Positions 9,000-18,062 are shown, numbered from the stretch's first letter. The stretch: 20,370 nt of DNA from Chara braunii (GCA_003427395.1 BFEA01000221.1:243266-263635), one strand, 5' to 3'. Notes: a model not told the origin generated them from the sequence alone. A program made the numbers and translations.

Positions 9000-9002
<3 letters not shown>

Positions 9003-9650
9003 TATAAGTCTAATATGTATATATTATACAGCCTCCCGATGATTCAGTGAGACTCCGACGGAACAGTTTGTCACAGCCCCTCGTTTGTTGTCCTCTTCTC
9101 CCTCTCTGCCTATGGTTTACCGGGCAGCTCTGTTTGACGATATATAAAATTAATGTTGGCGTTCGGACAATTTCAGGCCACGTTCGCAAATGTGAATGCA
9201 GTGCTACACAGGCTTGCACCAAATTTGGCAATGAAGACAACCTTTGTGCAGCTATTGAGTCCCGGACGTTCGTGGACAGCCAACTTTGAAATAATTGCAG
9301 ACTTTCATTTTTAACCTGCTAATTGAAAATCAGAACGCCTACCGCATGGCAAAGTGAGTTGGGATGAGGGGATCATGAACAAAGGGGCAGACCAAAGGCC
9401 CTTGCAAGAGCGTACATTGAGCTGCATTCTTTTCACTTCAAATTAAACCATCGGTTCTTCTGAGCCTCTTTTCCCGTACTGATACCTGCTGAGTGCGGAT
9501 CAAAAACTAACTGGCATGGGCGTGTCGCCGTGTTCTCATTCTCGCTGGCCTGGCGCCACCAGCCATTTTGGTCTGGTAAACAGAGCCCGTAAGGACGCGG
9601 GTTGTTCACAGCCAAGTCAGAGCAAAATAGATGGGCGACTGTTCGTTAAA
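9000..9650. other. Unassigned DNA
   Basis: No coding, RNA or repeat feature is supported. A TATATAAAAT-like string near 9140 is not followed by a recognisable gene. Confidence 0.4.
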
Positions 9651-9688
9651 GTTTTTTTTTTCCTTTCTTTTTTTTTTTTTTTTTTTTT
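9651..9688 (-). repeat. A-rich tail (minus strand), possible retroposon end
   Basis: T-rich on the plus strand: two long T runs separated by CC and C. Read on the minus strand it is an A-rich tail following GGTTCCTAGCCCACG ... TTGTCCC. It may close a small retroposon that includes the duplicated block at 9734-9819, but the element itself is not recognised. Confidence 0.35.
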
Positions 9689-9733
9689 GGGACAACACTC
9701 CAATCTATTCGTGGGCTAGGAACCGCGCCCAGC

Positions 9734-9819
9734 GTCCCTAATGAAAATACAGAAAACAAATTGAGGTTGGGAAGCAGCCCCCAGAGTCCCTGATGAAAAT
9801 ACAGAAAACAAATTGAGGT
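9734..9819. repeat. Tandem duplication, period 52 bp
   Basis: GTCCCTAATGAAAATACAG plus AAAACAAATTGAGGT (9734-9767) recurs at 9786-9819 with one base changed (A to G). The intervening 18 bp differ from the sequence after the second copy. Confidence 0.9.
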
Positions 9820-9902
9820 ACCGGGGCCGTTACCCAGCTGTGGGTAGGAACAATCAGGACACTTCATGAAAATCCCCAACAATCCATGAACAACGACTAA
9901 CC

Positions 9903-10005
9903 TTTTTTTTTTTTTTTTTTTATGTGGTCCGATGGACCACGGATCACATATTAAACTGATCAGAACAGATACTACACTTGATCTTAGCCAAAAGGCCGAG
10001 AACCT
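9903..10005 (-). ncRNA. Truncated U2 snRNA retrocopy with poly(A) tail
   Basis: U2 snRNA pairs with the intron branch point in the spliceosome. Reading the minus strand from about 10005 gives TTCTCGGCCTTTTGGCTAAG, then ATCAAGTGTAGTATCTGTTC, then a stem-loop IIa-like region (ATCAGTTTAATATGTGAT). This matches the U2 5' end closely, including the branch-point-recognition GTAGTAT. A 7-bp stem GTGGTCC/GGACCAC follows, in the place of stem-loop IIb. Where the Sm site and 3' half should begin, the sequence is 19 A (9903-9921). No plant snRNA upstream element or TATA box lies above 10005. It is therefore a pseudogene made by reverse transcription, not a working gene. Confidence 0.9.
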
Positions 10006-10289
10006 ACTAGGGTGAAGTCTACTGAATATTCCACGCAAGAACACCGAGAATGCTGAACCTTTTCCCAGAGGGTTTCAGATAGTAAATTTGTCAAGGCAAA
10101 TATTGCAAAGCACTTCAACCAACTTCGCTCCATTCCATTCTGTGGAGCTCCAGTCCAGGCAAGTCTCCACCGACAGGGAGACCTATGAGTGAATAGAAAT
10201 GTCACATGCTGTGCAGCACTACTGGATGCTTGTCTCTGTGGAGGAGGATTCACTGCCAGAGGAAGATCACTTTCCATACCACCTTTCTT
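10006..10289. other. Unassigned DNA upstream of U2 fragment
   Basis: Mixed sequence with short open stretches on both strands (for example AKHFNQLRSIPFCGAPVQ on plus around 10105-10160). No family can be named. Confidence 0.3.
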
Positions 10290-10394
10290 GGGGGAGGGAT
10301 AACTTGAGAAAAGTGCCCTGTCGGTTTTGATGCCCCCGAAAAAACTGTGCCGGGCAGAAAAGTGAGCCTTAAAACTGAAATGTCAGAAATGTCC
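10290..10394 (+). repeat. Dispersed ~100-bp repeat, copy 1
   Basis: Shares GGGATAACTTGAGAAAA, a TGCCCCC-AAAAACTG block, CAGAAAAGTGAG and AACTGAAA, in order and spacing, with 11877-11976. The divergence is clear but the collinearity is not chance. The family is unknown. Confidence 0.75.
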
Positions 10395-11020
10395 TTCTTT
10401 TCCCCCCCAAAGGGCCCAAACGTCAAAAATGTGTTTTGGGCATTTCGGCCCTTTCGGGCGAATTGCAGAAACGTTGATTTCTGATGGCCTTACCAAGCAT
10501 GGACTGAGACACACAGCTGATTTCTGAGTTTTGCTCATGGACTGAATGCCTTGCTAAGTTTCCCGCCTGATACTAAGTTCTCTAAGTCTGTGTGTGTGCA
10601 CGCTTGCTCGTCTGCATGTCTGTCTGAGTGCTTGTTGGCTTGAGTGTGTGTGCGACCCGCAAGGGCACTTGTTCGCTCATTGGGCCTGCAGGGCCGGTAC
10701 TTGCCTGTCGCCGTGACATTGAGGATTGCAGCGGGGAAAACATTCAAGTGGCGGGGAAAGAGGCCCGCGACACTTGAAGCAGCGGGAAACACTCAAGTAG
10801 CAGGTAGGCCGGTACCACACCCTTTAGAGGTAGATGTGCCGGGTACTCGAGGCCGAGCAGAAAAAGACAAAAGTTGGCATTTTTAGAGGTCCGGTAGTTG
10901 TAGGCTAGGTTAGGCGGGTACCAGTCCAACCAGTCTGAGTCTAGGGCAATATCGGAGTCTGCAATGATTTTCCCTCCGGAAGGGAGGAGGTACCGGTTGC
11001 TTGGAATGCCAAGCGGCCTT
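10395..11020. other. Unassigned DNA with a degenerate short repeat
   Basis: TG-rich at 10580-10650. At 10730-10805 a motif of CGGGGAAA followed by CAAGTG or ACTTGA recurs about three times imperfectly. Nothing else is recognised. Confidence 0.4.
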
Positions 11021-11111
11021 GAAGTCACCGCCCAAGAGGCAAGCAGGACACTATATCTTCAGCAGCCTAGAAGTCACCGCCCAAGAGGCAAGTAGGCCGC
11101 TATATCTTCAG
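11021..11111. repeat. Tandem duplication, period 49 bp
   Basis: GAAGTCACCGCCCAAGAGGC then AAG.AGG...CTATATCTTCAG occurs at 11021-11062 and again at 11070-11111 with four differences. Confidence 0.9.
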
Positions 11112-11335
11112 GCCGAGCAAAGAGCCCGGCCTCATTGTCGGTGTACAAGTTTGGCGACACACTGGGTGGAGCGCTGGCTGGAGCAGCGCTGCTGGGGAAG
11201 GAGCAAGGACACGGAGGAGGAAGAAGGTCGGGACTGGGGAGAAGCGCCAGAGGTACTTACCTGGCTATGGTGGCAACCATCTTCATCATCTTGCAGCAGG
11301 AAGGCCCGTTGGGGCAAAGCTACACCAAGAAGCTT

Positions 11336-11399
11336 CGAGGCAGAGTCAGGCATGGCAGCCTAAGCGTCGAGGCAGAGTCAGGCATGGCGGCCTGAGCTA
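11336..11399. repeat. Tandem duplication, period 32 bp
   Basis: CGAGGCAGAGTCAGGCATGG, then C.GCCT.AGC, occurs at 11336-11367 and 11368-11399 with two or three differences. Confidence 0.9.
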
Positions 11400-11454
11400 G
11401 AGCAGCCATAACCACTGTGTGTTGTCCTTTGGCACGCAGGGCCATGCCCTGGTA

Positions 11455-11517
11455 GTCCGCCATAGCCTTGGCCTATGAGAGTGAAGAGGAAGAGAGGCGG
11501 CCATGGCTATGGCGGAC
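11455..11517. repeat. 19-bp inverted repeat (hairpin), 25-nt loop
   Basis: GTCCGCCATAGCCTTGGCC (11455-11473) is the reverse complement of 11499-11517 with one mismatch. The loop is purine-rich (GAGAGTGAAGAGGAAGAG). Size and near-perfect pairing resemble a small-RNA foldback, but nothing shows it is transcribed. Confidence 0.75.
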
Positions 11518-11876
11518 CTCAAGTGATACCTGCAGTAGAAGAGGGATTCGGACATTGATTCTGGTTCAGCCATTCAACATTGTATTATTATTTCTTGTGT
11601 GAATAAGAGAGGAGGAGATAAGGAGGAGGAGAGTGATTGGCGAAGAAGAAGAGCATTCTCATTGGTCTATGGTGGTGTACATCGTCTTGTTCTTCTTTCT
11701 TTCTACTTCTTCTTCTTCTAACCCTCTCTCTCCTCTCAAGTTCATTCATTTCTTTTGCAAGTGGACGGCATTGTACTATCTGATGAATGTGCATTTCGAA
11801 ATTGGCCAGGATCATAACAGATCTAATCTTTTTGTCTTTTGGTTCTTTCCAATCTGGTAGAAGTTCCGGTCCTTTT
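11518..11876. other. Unassigned DNA with GA/CT-rich tracts
   Basis: Purine-rich at 11600-11655 and pyrimidine-rich (TTC)n-like at 11685-11740. No gene is recognised. Confidence 0.4.
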
Positions 11877-11976
11877 TTGGGGGGATAACTTGAGAAAACT
11901 GCCGTTTCCGGTGCCCCCAAAAACTGCATCCAGCAGAAAAGTGAGGGCGGGAACTGAAACATCTGGAAAGAAATGT
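11877..11976 (+). repeat. Dispersed ~100-bp repeat, copy 2
   Basis: Second copy of the repeat at 10290-10394, in the same orientation. It starts in a G run before GATAACTTGAGAAAA and ends near CATCTGGAAAG. Confidence 0.75.
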
Positions 11977-12125
11977 TTCCATTAAGAACCCAGAGAATCA
12001 GAGAGCCAATCAGAAACTGCCTCCATCCGAGAAGTGAGGGGGAAAAATAGGGTCATAGTTCTTTCTCGCTGCTAGCACTCTCAGTACATTTCTTTGTGGG
12101 ACCTGGCATTCCTCCTCCCACCAAT

Positions 12126-12283
12126 TTTTCTTGTCCTTTTTCTTCTTCTCTTTTTTTTTCTTTCCAAAGCAACTACACCCTGCCTGCAACAGTTGGGCAT
12201 AAGAGCCCACAACTGTAGCCCGTTGGAGGAGGCTGGTGTTGTTGGCTCCGGTCTTATTCGTGGGGAGCAGCACGTGCTTTCTC
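12126..12283 (-). mobile_element. LINE 3'-end-related A-tailed insertion, copy 1
   Basis: On the minus strand: GCACGTGCTGCTCCCCACGA, a GGAGCC block (12244-12249), about 80 bp of variable sequence, then an A-rich tail interrupted by G (12126-12164). The conserved block matches the LINE 3' UTR near 4462-4496, but the stem-loop is lost at the 5' side. It directly abuts the tail of the next copy. It is either a 5'-truncated LINE or a SINE borrowing a LINE 3' end. Confidence 0.6.
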
Positions 12284-12287
12284 CCCC

Positions 12288-12450
12288 TTTTTTTGTTTTT
12301 TTGTTGTTCTTTTTTTTAGCAAACATCGGCAACGGGACGTAGAGGGGGTGCTGATATGAGCAGACACTCCCTCTACATTCCTGCACTTGGATGGCTCCGT
12401 TCCATTGGCGGGGAGCTGCACCTGCTGGAAACCGGGTCCAGTGTCCCTTG
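12288..12450 (-). mobile_element. LINE 3'-end-related A-tailed insertion, copy 2
   Basis: On the minus strand: CTGGACCCGGTTTCCAG stem-loop (12425-12441), GTGCAGCTCCCCGCCAATGG, GGAGCC (12393-12398), GTGTCTGCTC, then an A-rich tail (12288-12317). GTGTCTGCTC and a CACCCC..CTA block also occur in the LINE 3' UTR (4516-4545), so the relationship extends beyond the core. Confidence 0.7.
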
Positions 12451-12749
12451 ATATCATATACAGGAGCCTGAGATACATGAGCTACATGAGTTATATGCCG
12501 AACACATAGTTATGTCTTATGTTAGCGGATCTTGTGACCCCGTGGCTGGTGTACCCTTTGGCGGGCAGGTACGTGCAATGACTCTGCTTTGCAGTTGACA
12601 GTTAGCGACACCGAGGCTGCAAATGTTAACCCTGCCCCTCACCACCACAGAAGACGTGATTCTGCGATTGCAACAGAGCAGAAATCTGTGGATGGGCGTT
12701 GTGGATGCCATTCTGACCCTCCACGATGAAGCCTTCCTTGGACAGGACA
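12451..12749. other. Unassigned DNA
   Basis: No feature is supported. A plus-strand open stretch at 12623-12750 has ordinary composition but no recognisable domain. Confidence 0.35.
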
Positions 12750-12772
12750 GGGGGGGGGGGGGGGGGGGGGGG
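12750..12772 (+). repeat. Poly(G) run of 23
   Basis: Twenty-three consecutive G. It could form a G-quadruplex on the plus strand, and is a likely site of sequencing length error. Confidence 0.9.
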
Positions 12773-12915
12773 TGGTGTACAGCTGTCCTCATGAAAGAGC
12801 CTCTCCTCTTCTCCCCTCCATTGGTCTTGTCACGTCATGTCACTCTTAGCTTGCTTTGTCTCTTCGTCTGTCGTGTTCGGAAGCAGTAATCTCTGGCCTT
12901 CTCAGCAATCCTCCC

Positions 12916-13542
12916 TCATGAGGAGGCTTCTCCACTTTGGGAATTCATCCTGCAGTGTGTCACTGCAATGTCGCCGTCTCGTGAGCGCTCAGTTTGCGCC
13001 TCACCTGGTCTCTTTCTGCCCCCGTTTGGAGGGAATTTGGAGGGGATGGATGTGGGGGCCAATGGGGGGTGGACGGAGGGTGAATAACAACAAAAGGGAG
13101 GGAAGGTGTGTGTAAGCGAAGGGGCACCTAGAGAGGGTGAGTTTGGGAGGACGGCTGGGGGCCAGGCGGGTAGTCTGTTATGAGGACAAAGTTGGTTTGC
13201 AGATAGGTGACTTGAAAGCAGTGGTATGGTCTGTTTTGCCATGCCAGCTCTGTTGCCCTCCACGGCTTCCAGTGAATGTTGAGGCAGGCATCCAGTTCAG
13301 AGAATTTATGATGTGGATCCTGCCATGATTGGAGGAAGGTGTCGTGGATGGCTTGTTTGACTGTGGTGTCTTTCTCCTCCCTCTTCTCCCTCTTCTCCCT
13401 CTTCTCCTTCTCCGTCTTCTCCTTCTTTTTCTTTTGGGGCAAGTACGTTGGAGTCACACCCAACGTAACGTTCAGAGTAGGCAACTTTAGAAGTTCCGAA
13501 AATTATGGAGCAAAAAAGGCGATCCCCTACTAAATCTTCCAA
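12916..13542 (-). pseudogene. Unknown protein segment, copy A, with charged repeat and Pro-rich tail
   Basis: A minus-strand segment at 13197-13355 reads QAIHDTFLQSWQDPHHKFSE ... HWKPWRA ... HCFQVT. It aligns with a second segment at 14721-14891, sharing QAI, F, W.DPH.K..E, WK.W.A and HC.QVT. Upstream is a charged Lys/Glu/Arg repeat made by a pyrimidine-rich tract (13377-13435). Downstream, in another frame, is a Pro-rich stretch (12990-13170). I do not recognise the family. Conservation of aromatic, His and Cys positions suggests former coding sequence. Frames do not join cleanly. Confidence 0.45.
13377..13435. repeat. Pyrimidine-rich (CTTCTCC)n-like tract
   Basis: Imperfect repeats of CTCTTCTCC, ending in T-rich sequence. 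On the minus strand it would encode a Glu/Lys/Arg-rich or Gly/Glu-rich repeat, depending on frame. Confidence 0.85.
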
Positions 13543-13680
13543 GCGCCACTGCGGGTAATGACTAGTGCAGTTTTAGACCCCCGCTAAACTTGCACATCTC
13601 GAAACTCACACCATGACACTGGCGCCACTTTGTCTTTTCTTGCCTATTTCAAACTAAAAGTGTGTCACAGCCACAGTTTC

Positions 13681-13830
13681 CCCTTTTCTTTTTCTTTTTT
13701 GGAAAACTTCGAGTAGTGGTGTCACTTGAGGGAGTGATAGGAGCATCTTCCTCAAGTGGGTCCCCAGGGTGAGGGCTCCGTCGATTGGTGGGGAGCAACA
13801 CCTGCCGGAAACCGGGTTCGGCAATGTAGC
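13681..13830 (-). mobile_element. LINE 3'-end-related A-tailed insertion, copy 3
   Basis: On the minus strand: GCCGAACCCGGTTTCCGGC (13804-13822), GTTGCTCCCCACCAATCGAC, GGAGCC (13774-13779), about 70 bp of variable sequence, then an A-rich tail interrupted by G (13681-13700). In the stem one base pair is changed on both sides relative to the LINE (T-A to C-G), which keeps the pairing. One further pair is lost. Confidence 0.7.
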
Positions 13831-14313
13831 ATCCTTGTCTCTTGAATATCTACTGTACTGCTACTGAGCTGATGATAATGAAACCGAATCTAGTCTCAGT
13901 TTGACACCCTGATGCATGCTGTCCTATTGTCTGCTGAATTTGGCCGTCTATCTGCTGTCATGTTGTTACCATCCTTCCAGTTTGCTGGCGATAGTCTGTG
14001 CTTCCTCGACTGACCGGGTGCCTACATGCTGTTGGTTGGGGCTGCCTGTTATTCTGCAGCATTGCTACTAACAAGCCTAACTTTATACGCAGAGTCGCAC
14101 GCTAACTGCGCTATGCTATTGTCAGTTAATGCTGCCAGGCTGTCCACTATACTCCTGATGGTTGAGGCTGACTGACCGCCCGTTTCCCGCGCATGCTACT
14201 CTTCTGATTAGCGGGCAGTTGTCTGTGCCTTTCATGACTGACACTGAAGAGGAGGAGCTGGGGTGTTCCCCCCCGGCCCCTGTACTGGAGGAGGACCCGC
14301 ATTCCCATCTTGG
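13831..14313. other. Unassigned DNA
   Basis: Repeated CTGCTG/TGCTG-like words, but no clear tandem repeat or gene. Confidence 0.4.
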
Positions 14314-15004
14314 TCAGCCGAGCTGCGGTGAGTACGGTTTGTCAATGTCTGGTGAGAATGATGCAGGCTGGCCTGAGAGACAGGGTGGGGTCCACGGGGG
14401 AGAGGAGGGAGAGGCCGGTGTAGGGAAGAGGGTGGATGATGTGATGGGATAGGGGGAGGAGGGGATGGGGCGGCTGACCTGTCGGGAGCCGTGAGGCAGG
14501 GCTGGGGTCACAGGTGGGGGGTCGGTCGGGGTCGGTGTGGGGGTGTGGGTGTTGGGGGAGGGAACGGCATTAGGAAGGGGGGCAGCGGTGGGGGCGTAGC
14601 TGGGGGGGACTGGGACTGTAGAGGGGGAGGGGGTGGTCCGGGAAGGGGAAGTAGTGGGAGGCAGGGGAGCGCTACTCGGTGGCTGAGCCGACGAGCTACT
14701 TATTGGATGTGTCGCTCCTATTGAACTCCCAGTGTGACCTGGCAGTGGTGTGAAAAAGCATTCAGCTGGTCTGGAGGTCTACGGGTTTTCCTTGCCGCCC
14801 AACTTTTCCACAGTAGTTTTCCTTTATCCTGGACCTCTGCCAGCTTACAGTGGGGGTCGAGCCAGCGCTCCCTAAAGCCCGAGATGGCCTGTTGTCTGGG
14901 CTCCCTATCTGGAATGTCTGCCACCTCATCTGCCAGTTTCTTACTATTACTACTTTGGGAGGCCTATTTCTGGAATCCTTTTTTGGGGGGGCAAATATGT
15001 TCAC
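14314..15004 (-). pseudogene. Unknown protein segment, copy B, with Pro-rich tail
   Basis: A minus-strand segment at 14721-14891 reads QAISGFRERWLDPHCKLAEV ... LWKSWAA ... HHCQVT, aligning with copy A. Upstream, NIFAPPKKDS (about 14970-15004) parallels NVLAPKEKE of copy A. In an overlapping frame the minus strand is open from 14778 to 14314 and is Pro/Ser/Thr-rich throughout. A shift of frame near 14740-14780 would join the two. No start codon, intron or family is certain. It could be a decayed transposon protein or an exon of a gene family. Confidence 0.45.
14455..14670 (+). repeat. G-rich tract with many GGG runs
   Basis: More than ten runs of three or more G on the plus strand, including a seven-G run. 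It is the complement of the Pro-rich coding-like stretch, and has G-quadruplex potential. Confidence 0.8.
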
Positions 15005-15842
15005 GTCACTTTTGAGTATCGAATGAGCAAAAAAAAGAACTCGCCAGCAAAGAAAACAGGCACCGAGTTCGAAAAAGTAATGAAAGTACCAATGACCGTG
15101 GCGTCCGGCCGGGTGTCATAACTACAGGGGCCTTGACCCACTAGCATCACGTAAAACGGTGTGTGGCGGCCATCTCTTTTGAAAAAACATATAAAGAATC
15201 CTTATTTTGATTTTCAGAAATGCAAAGAAAACAAGGCCAACAATAAATAAAATTTATAAAAAGATCACTCTGACATCCACATCATGACAGTACATCAACA
15301 GCATCCACATTTCACGGGTTTTCCCGTTCAACAGAGCAACCCTCCAAGTTGGGCAATGCCTTCGCGGTACATCTGAATGTGACCGGCCCGCCAGCCTCTT
15401 CAGATGCATCTGGCCGTACCTTGTCGCCATGTGCACGGTCTTCCCTGACGATAAGGCTTCCCGTAGAGTGGAAACAGTATAGCCGGTACCTCACACCTCT
15501 TTCCATTTGTGGCAAGGCCCGCTGGTTTTCATTGTGGCATTAATACGATTGTGGTAGGGATGTATGGTGGTTGGCACAAACGGGCGCCTTGGCAGATGGG
15601 GAAAGCAAAGAAAAAAAATTCCCAATGGATTCTTTTTTTTTTTTTTTTTTTCAAAACTACACTATGCTCTTCTCTCAAATTCTTTTTGGCCTTTTCACTA
15701 CCTTCCTACCACTACTCCTAAGACTATATAGAGGGGACCCCTGCAAGCATAGGGCCTCGCAAACGAGGTAATTCATGTTGCCCCCGCCCTAACAGCGGTA
15801 GTCAGAGATGGGGTGGGGCCGCCGGTGGGGGTCCGGCTACCC
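15005..15842. other. Unassigned DNA with T run
   Basis: No gene is recognised. A pure T run lies at 15631-15651, possibly the A tail of an unrecognised minus-strand insertion. TTTTGATTTTCAG near 15207-15219 resembles a splice acceptor, but no exon is evident. Confidence 0.4.
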
Positions 15843-16464
15843 TAGCTGCAGTTTCTTTTTTTCTTTTTTGTCTTTTCTTTTTTTTTTGGTGTTGTGGAGG
15901 CCAGTCACTGAGTGCACAGTGATCGCCTGGAGCTGTGAGCCGCGGGTGTCCTGGAATATGAGACCACCTCCCATCCCATCCTCACGTCAATACTCCTAGC
16001 GCACCCCCTATCCCACTATCCTACCTCTTTTTTTTTTTTGAAAGCCCAGGGTGTTGTAGAGGCCAAGGACCAGACCCGCGGTGATTGCTGGTAGCGGCAG
16101 CCAATGGTTGTCCTGACAGGATAGGCCACCTACCCTACCTATCCCCAGTGAATACTCCTTTTTTACTAGGCACACATTGATCGCCGGAAGCGGTCAGCCA
16201 TGGTCGTTCTGAGGAGGCGGGGCCACCACCCATCCCATCCCCACATCAATACTCCTAGTGCATCCCCTATCCCTACCATCCTACCTCAGTGTGACCAGCA
16301 CTCAGGACCATCACCCTAGCAGTATCGAGGGCAACTTGGACCGAACAGTAGTGACAGGCACCAGGGCTAGCTACCCAGCCCTGGTTGAAGCATAGTCGAA
16401 CGAGCCTCGTTGTATGGGTACTTCGGACGCCAGGCTCAAGCAATCACCTATTGGCCCCTAAATT

Positions 16465-16680
16465 GACCAACTTGTAACTCACGCCCTCTACTCTCTCACC
16501 ACAGACCTAGCTGTATATTTAACGCGGGGTACTTATCATCGAGACACCTATCATCATCACCAGTTAGAACCCTGCAGACCAACCAGTGCCTCATGCTGTC
16601 TACTCTCCCACCACAGACCCTAGCTGTATTTTTAATGCGGGGTACTTATCATCGAGACGCTTATCATCATTATCAGTTAT
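16465..16680. repeat. Tandem duplication, period about 112 bp
   Basis: GACCAAC..GT..CTCA.GC, CTACTCTC.CACCACAGACC, TAGCTGTAT.TTTAA.GCGG and GGTACTTATCATCGAGAC occur at 16465-16567 and again from 16577. The first long unit of the array carries this duplication; the second lacks it, which explains part of their length difference. Confidence 0.85.
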
Positions 16681-17011
16681 TATCAGTTGATCGTAACCTC
16701 CTCCCAACCGTATGGTTGTGTATGTCCCAACCCTATAGTTGTGTATGTGTGTATGTACTCTGTATCATAGATGTGTGCCCGTGGGCTATATGTATGGTTG
16801 TACGCTGCTCCCCACCATGGAGCATCTGCGAAGTGAGTACTGAGTACTGGTGAGAGGTGCTTTCATCACCTCCACTAGTACATGTATGTGTGTGTGTGTA
16901 CCTTAAGCTGTATATATATATGTATGTCTAGTATGTGTATATGGATTGTGCTATCACGTGTGTATGTGTATGTGGTAGAGACAGGTCTATCTGGACAGGA
17001 CCCCCCCAAAG

Positions 17012-17082
17012 TCCGGAACCTGACTCAAACCTGTGACCTACAGTATGACACTGGAGGGTTCTACCACTTGTACTACAGTGGG
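17012..17082 (-). ncRNA. tRNA-like sequence B, copy 1
   Basis: Minus strand: TAGTACAAGTGGTAGAACC (A box, 17057-17075) and GGTTTGAGTC (B box, 17022-17031). More decayed than the copy at 17992-18062; followed by the same GGACTTTGGGG. About 291 bp downstream of tRNA-like A copy 1. Confidence 0.65.
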
Positions 17083-17293
17083 AGATGGATATAACGTGTG
17101 TAATGTCTGGACTGGGGGAGATAATCAGAGCGACCAAAGCCAACAACAACCAGCAACCAACGTGAAGACTAGACCAGCATACAATACCCATGGACTGACC
17201 CCCTGGGTGGTGCGCAGGCAGTGTCTGTAATAGTACCATGCGTCAGCGCAGGGGGGTGTGTCATTCTAACGCCCTGCCGGTGTCTATGCTCGA

Positions 17294-17373
17294 GGCTGCG
17301 GAGTTTGGAACCCACAACCTCGTACCACAGTGCGCATTTCCAACCGGTGCTCTAACCACTGAGCTACATCAAC
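17294..17373 (-). ncRNA. tRNA-like sequence A, copy 1
   Basis: Minus strand: GTTGATG, TAGCTCAGTGGTTAGAGC (A box, 17349-17366) and GGTTCCAAACT (B box, 17302-17312). About 85% identical to the copy at 18285-18367 by eye. The D stem is intact. Confidence 0.75.
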
Positions 17374-17672
17374 TGGACATTCCCAGTTAATACTCCTAGC
17401 GCACCCCCTGTCGCTGCTATCCTACCTCAGTGTGACCAGCACTCAGGACCATCACCCTACCAGTATCGAGGGCAACTTGGACCAGACAGCAGTGACAAGC
17501 ACCAAGGCTGGGCCAACCTCCCAGCCCTGATGGAAGCGGAAGCGGAAGCGGACGAACCTTGCCGTACGGGAACTTCGGACGCCAGGCTCATGCAATCTTC
17601 TACAGGCCCAATTCAGAGAGTCTACCCACCAGGATTACCTAAGCAAGGCAGGCCAGCGCCCGCGGACACATC

Positions 17673-17699
17673 CCACCTAGCTTACCCAAGGCTAGGTGG
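17673..17699. repeat. 9-bp perfect hairpin
   Basis: CCACCTAGC (17673-17681), 9-nt loop, GCTAGGTGG (17691-17699). It lies within the second long unit of the array, in a part not shared with the first. Confidence 0.7.
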
Positions 17700-17991
17700 A
17701 ACTCAGACGAGCCGGAGCGACTTATATCCCTACCCTACCCTAGAGCTAAGCCATGTGTAAGTAGATCCCGTCATATACCTGATAGACCCCCCCAGCCCAG
17801 TATCGTAGTTGTATGTGTATGTGCCCAGAGGCTATGTATGTTTGTATGAGCCCATACTATGTGTGCTCTGTGTAACTGTATAGCGAGATGTATGTGCCCG
17901 AAGGCCGGATATGTGCAGTACCATGTAGAGGGAACTATGTGTTCGTTTTGAAGAGATGACAGGTCAGGCTGGACAAGAACCCCCCCCAAAG

Positions 17992-18062
17992 TCCCAAGCC
18001 AGACTCGAACCCGTGATCTATGACATGTGACCTGAAGACTCTACCATTTGAGCAACAATCGC
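17992..18062 (-). ncRNA. tRNA-like sequence B, copy 2
   Basis: Minus strand: GCGATTG, TTGCTCAAATGGTAGAG (A box, 18039-18055) and GGTTCGAGTC (B box, 18002-18011), with normal A-to-B spacing for a tRNA. It lies about 305 bp downstream of tRNA-like A in the same orientation. A long G run (GGACTTTGGGGGGGG) follows. Confidence 0.75.

Noticed and set aside
8781-9050. Long Leu/Ser or Arg/Glu repeat ORFs
   Set aside because: Translations of the CT microsatellite; not genes.
11254-11263. ACTTACCTGG, identical to the 5' end of U1 snRNA
   Set aside because: Only 10 nt match. The downstream sequence and spacing do not follow U1; also fits a chance splice-site-like string.
11001-11363. 120-codon plus-strand ORF
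   Set aside because: Spans two tandem duplications and has no domain; likely chance.
16465-17420. CRISPR-like array
   Set aside because: Repeats are few, unequal in spacing and tRNA-like. The setting is eukaryotic and no Cas proteins are present.
17730-17745. CCCTACCCTACCCTAG as an interstitial telomere repeat
   Set aside because: Too short, and not the plant CCCTAAA repeat.
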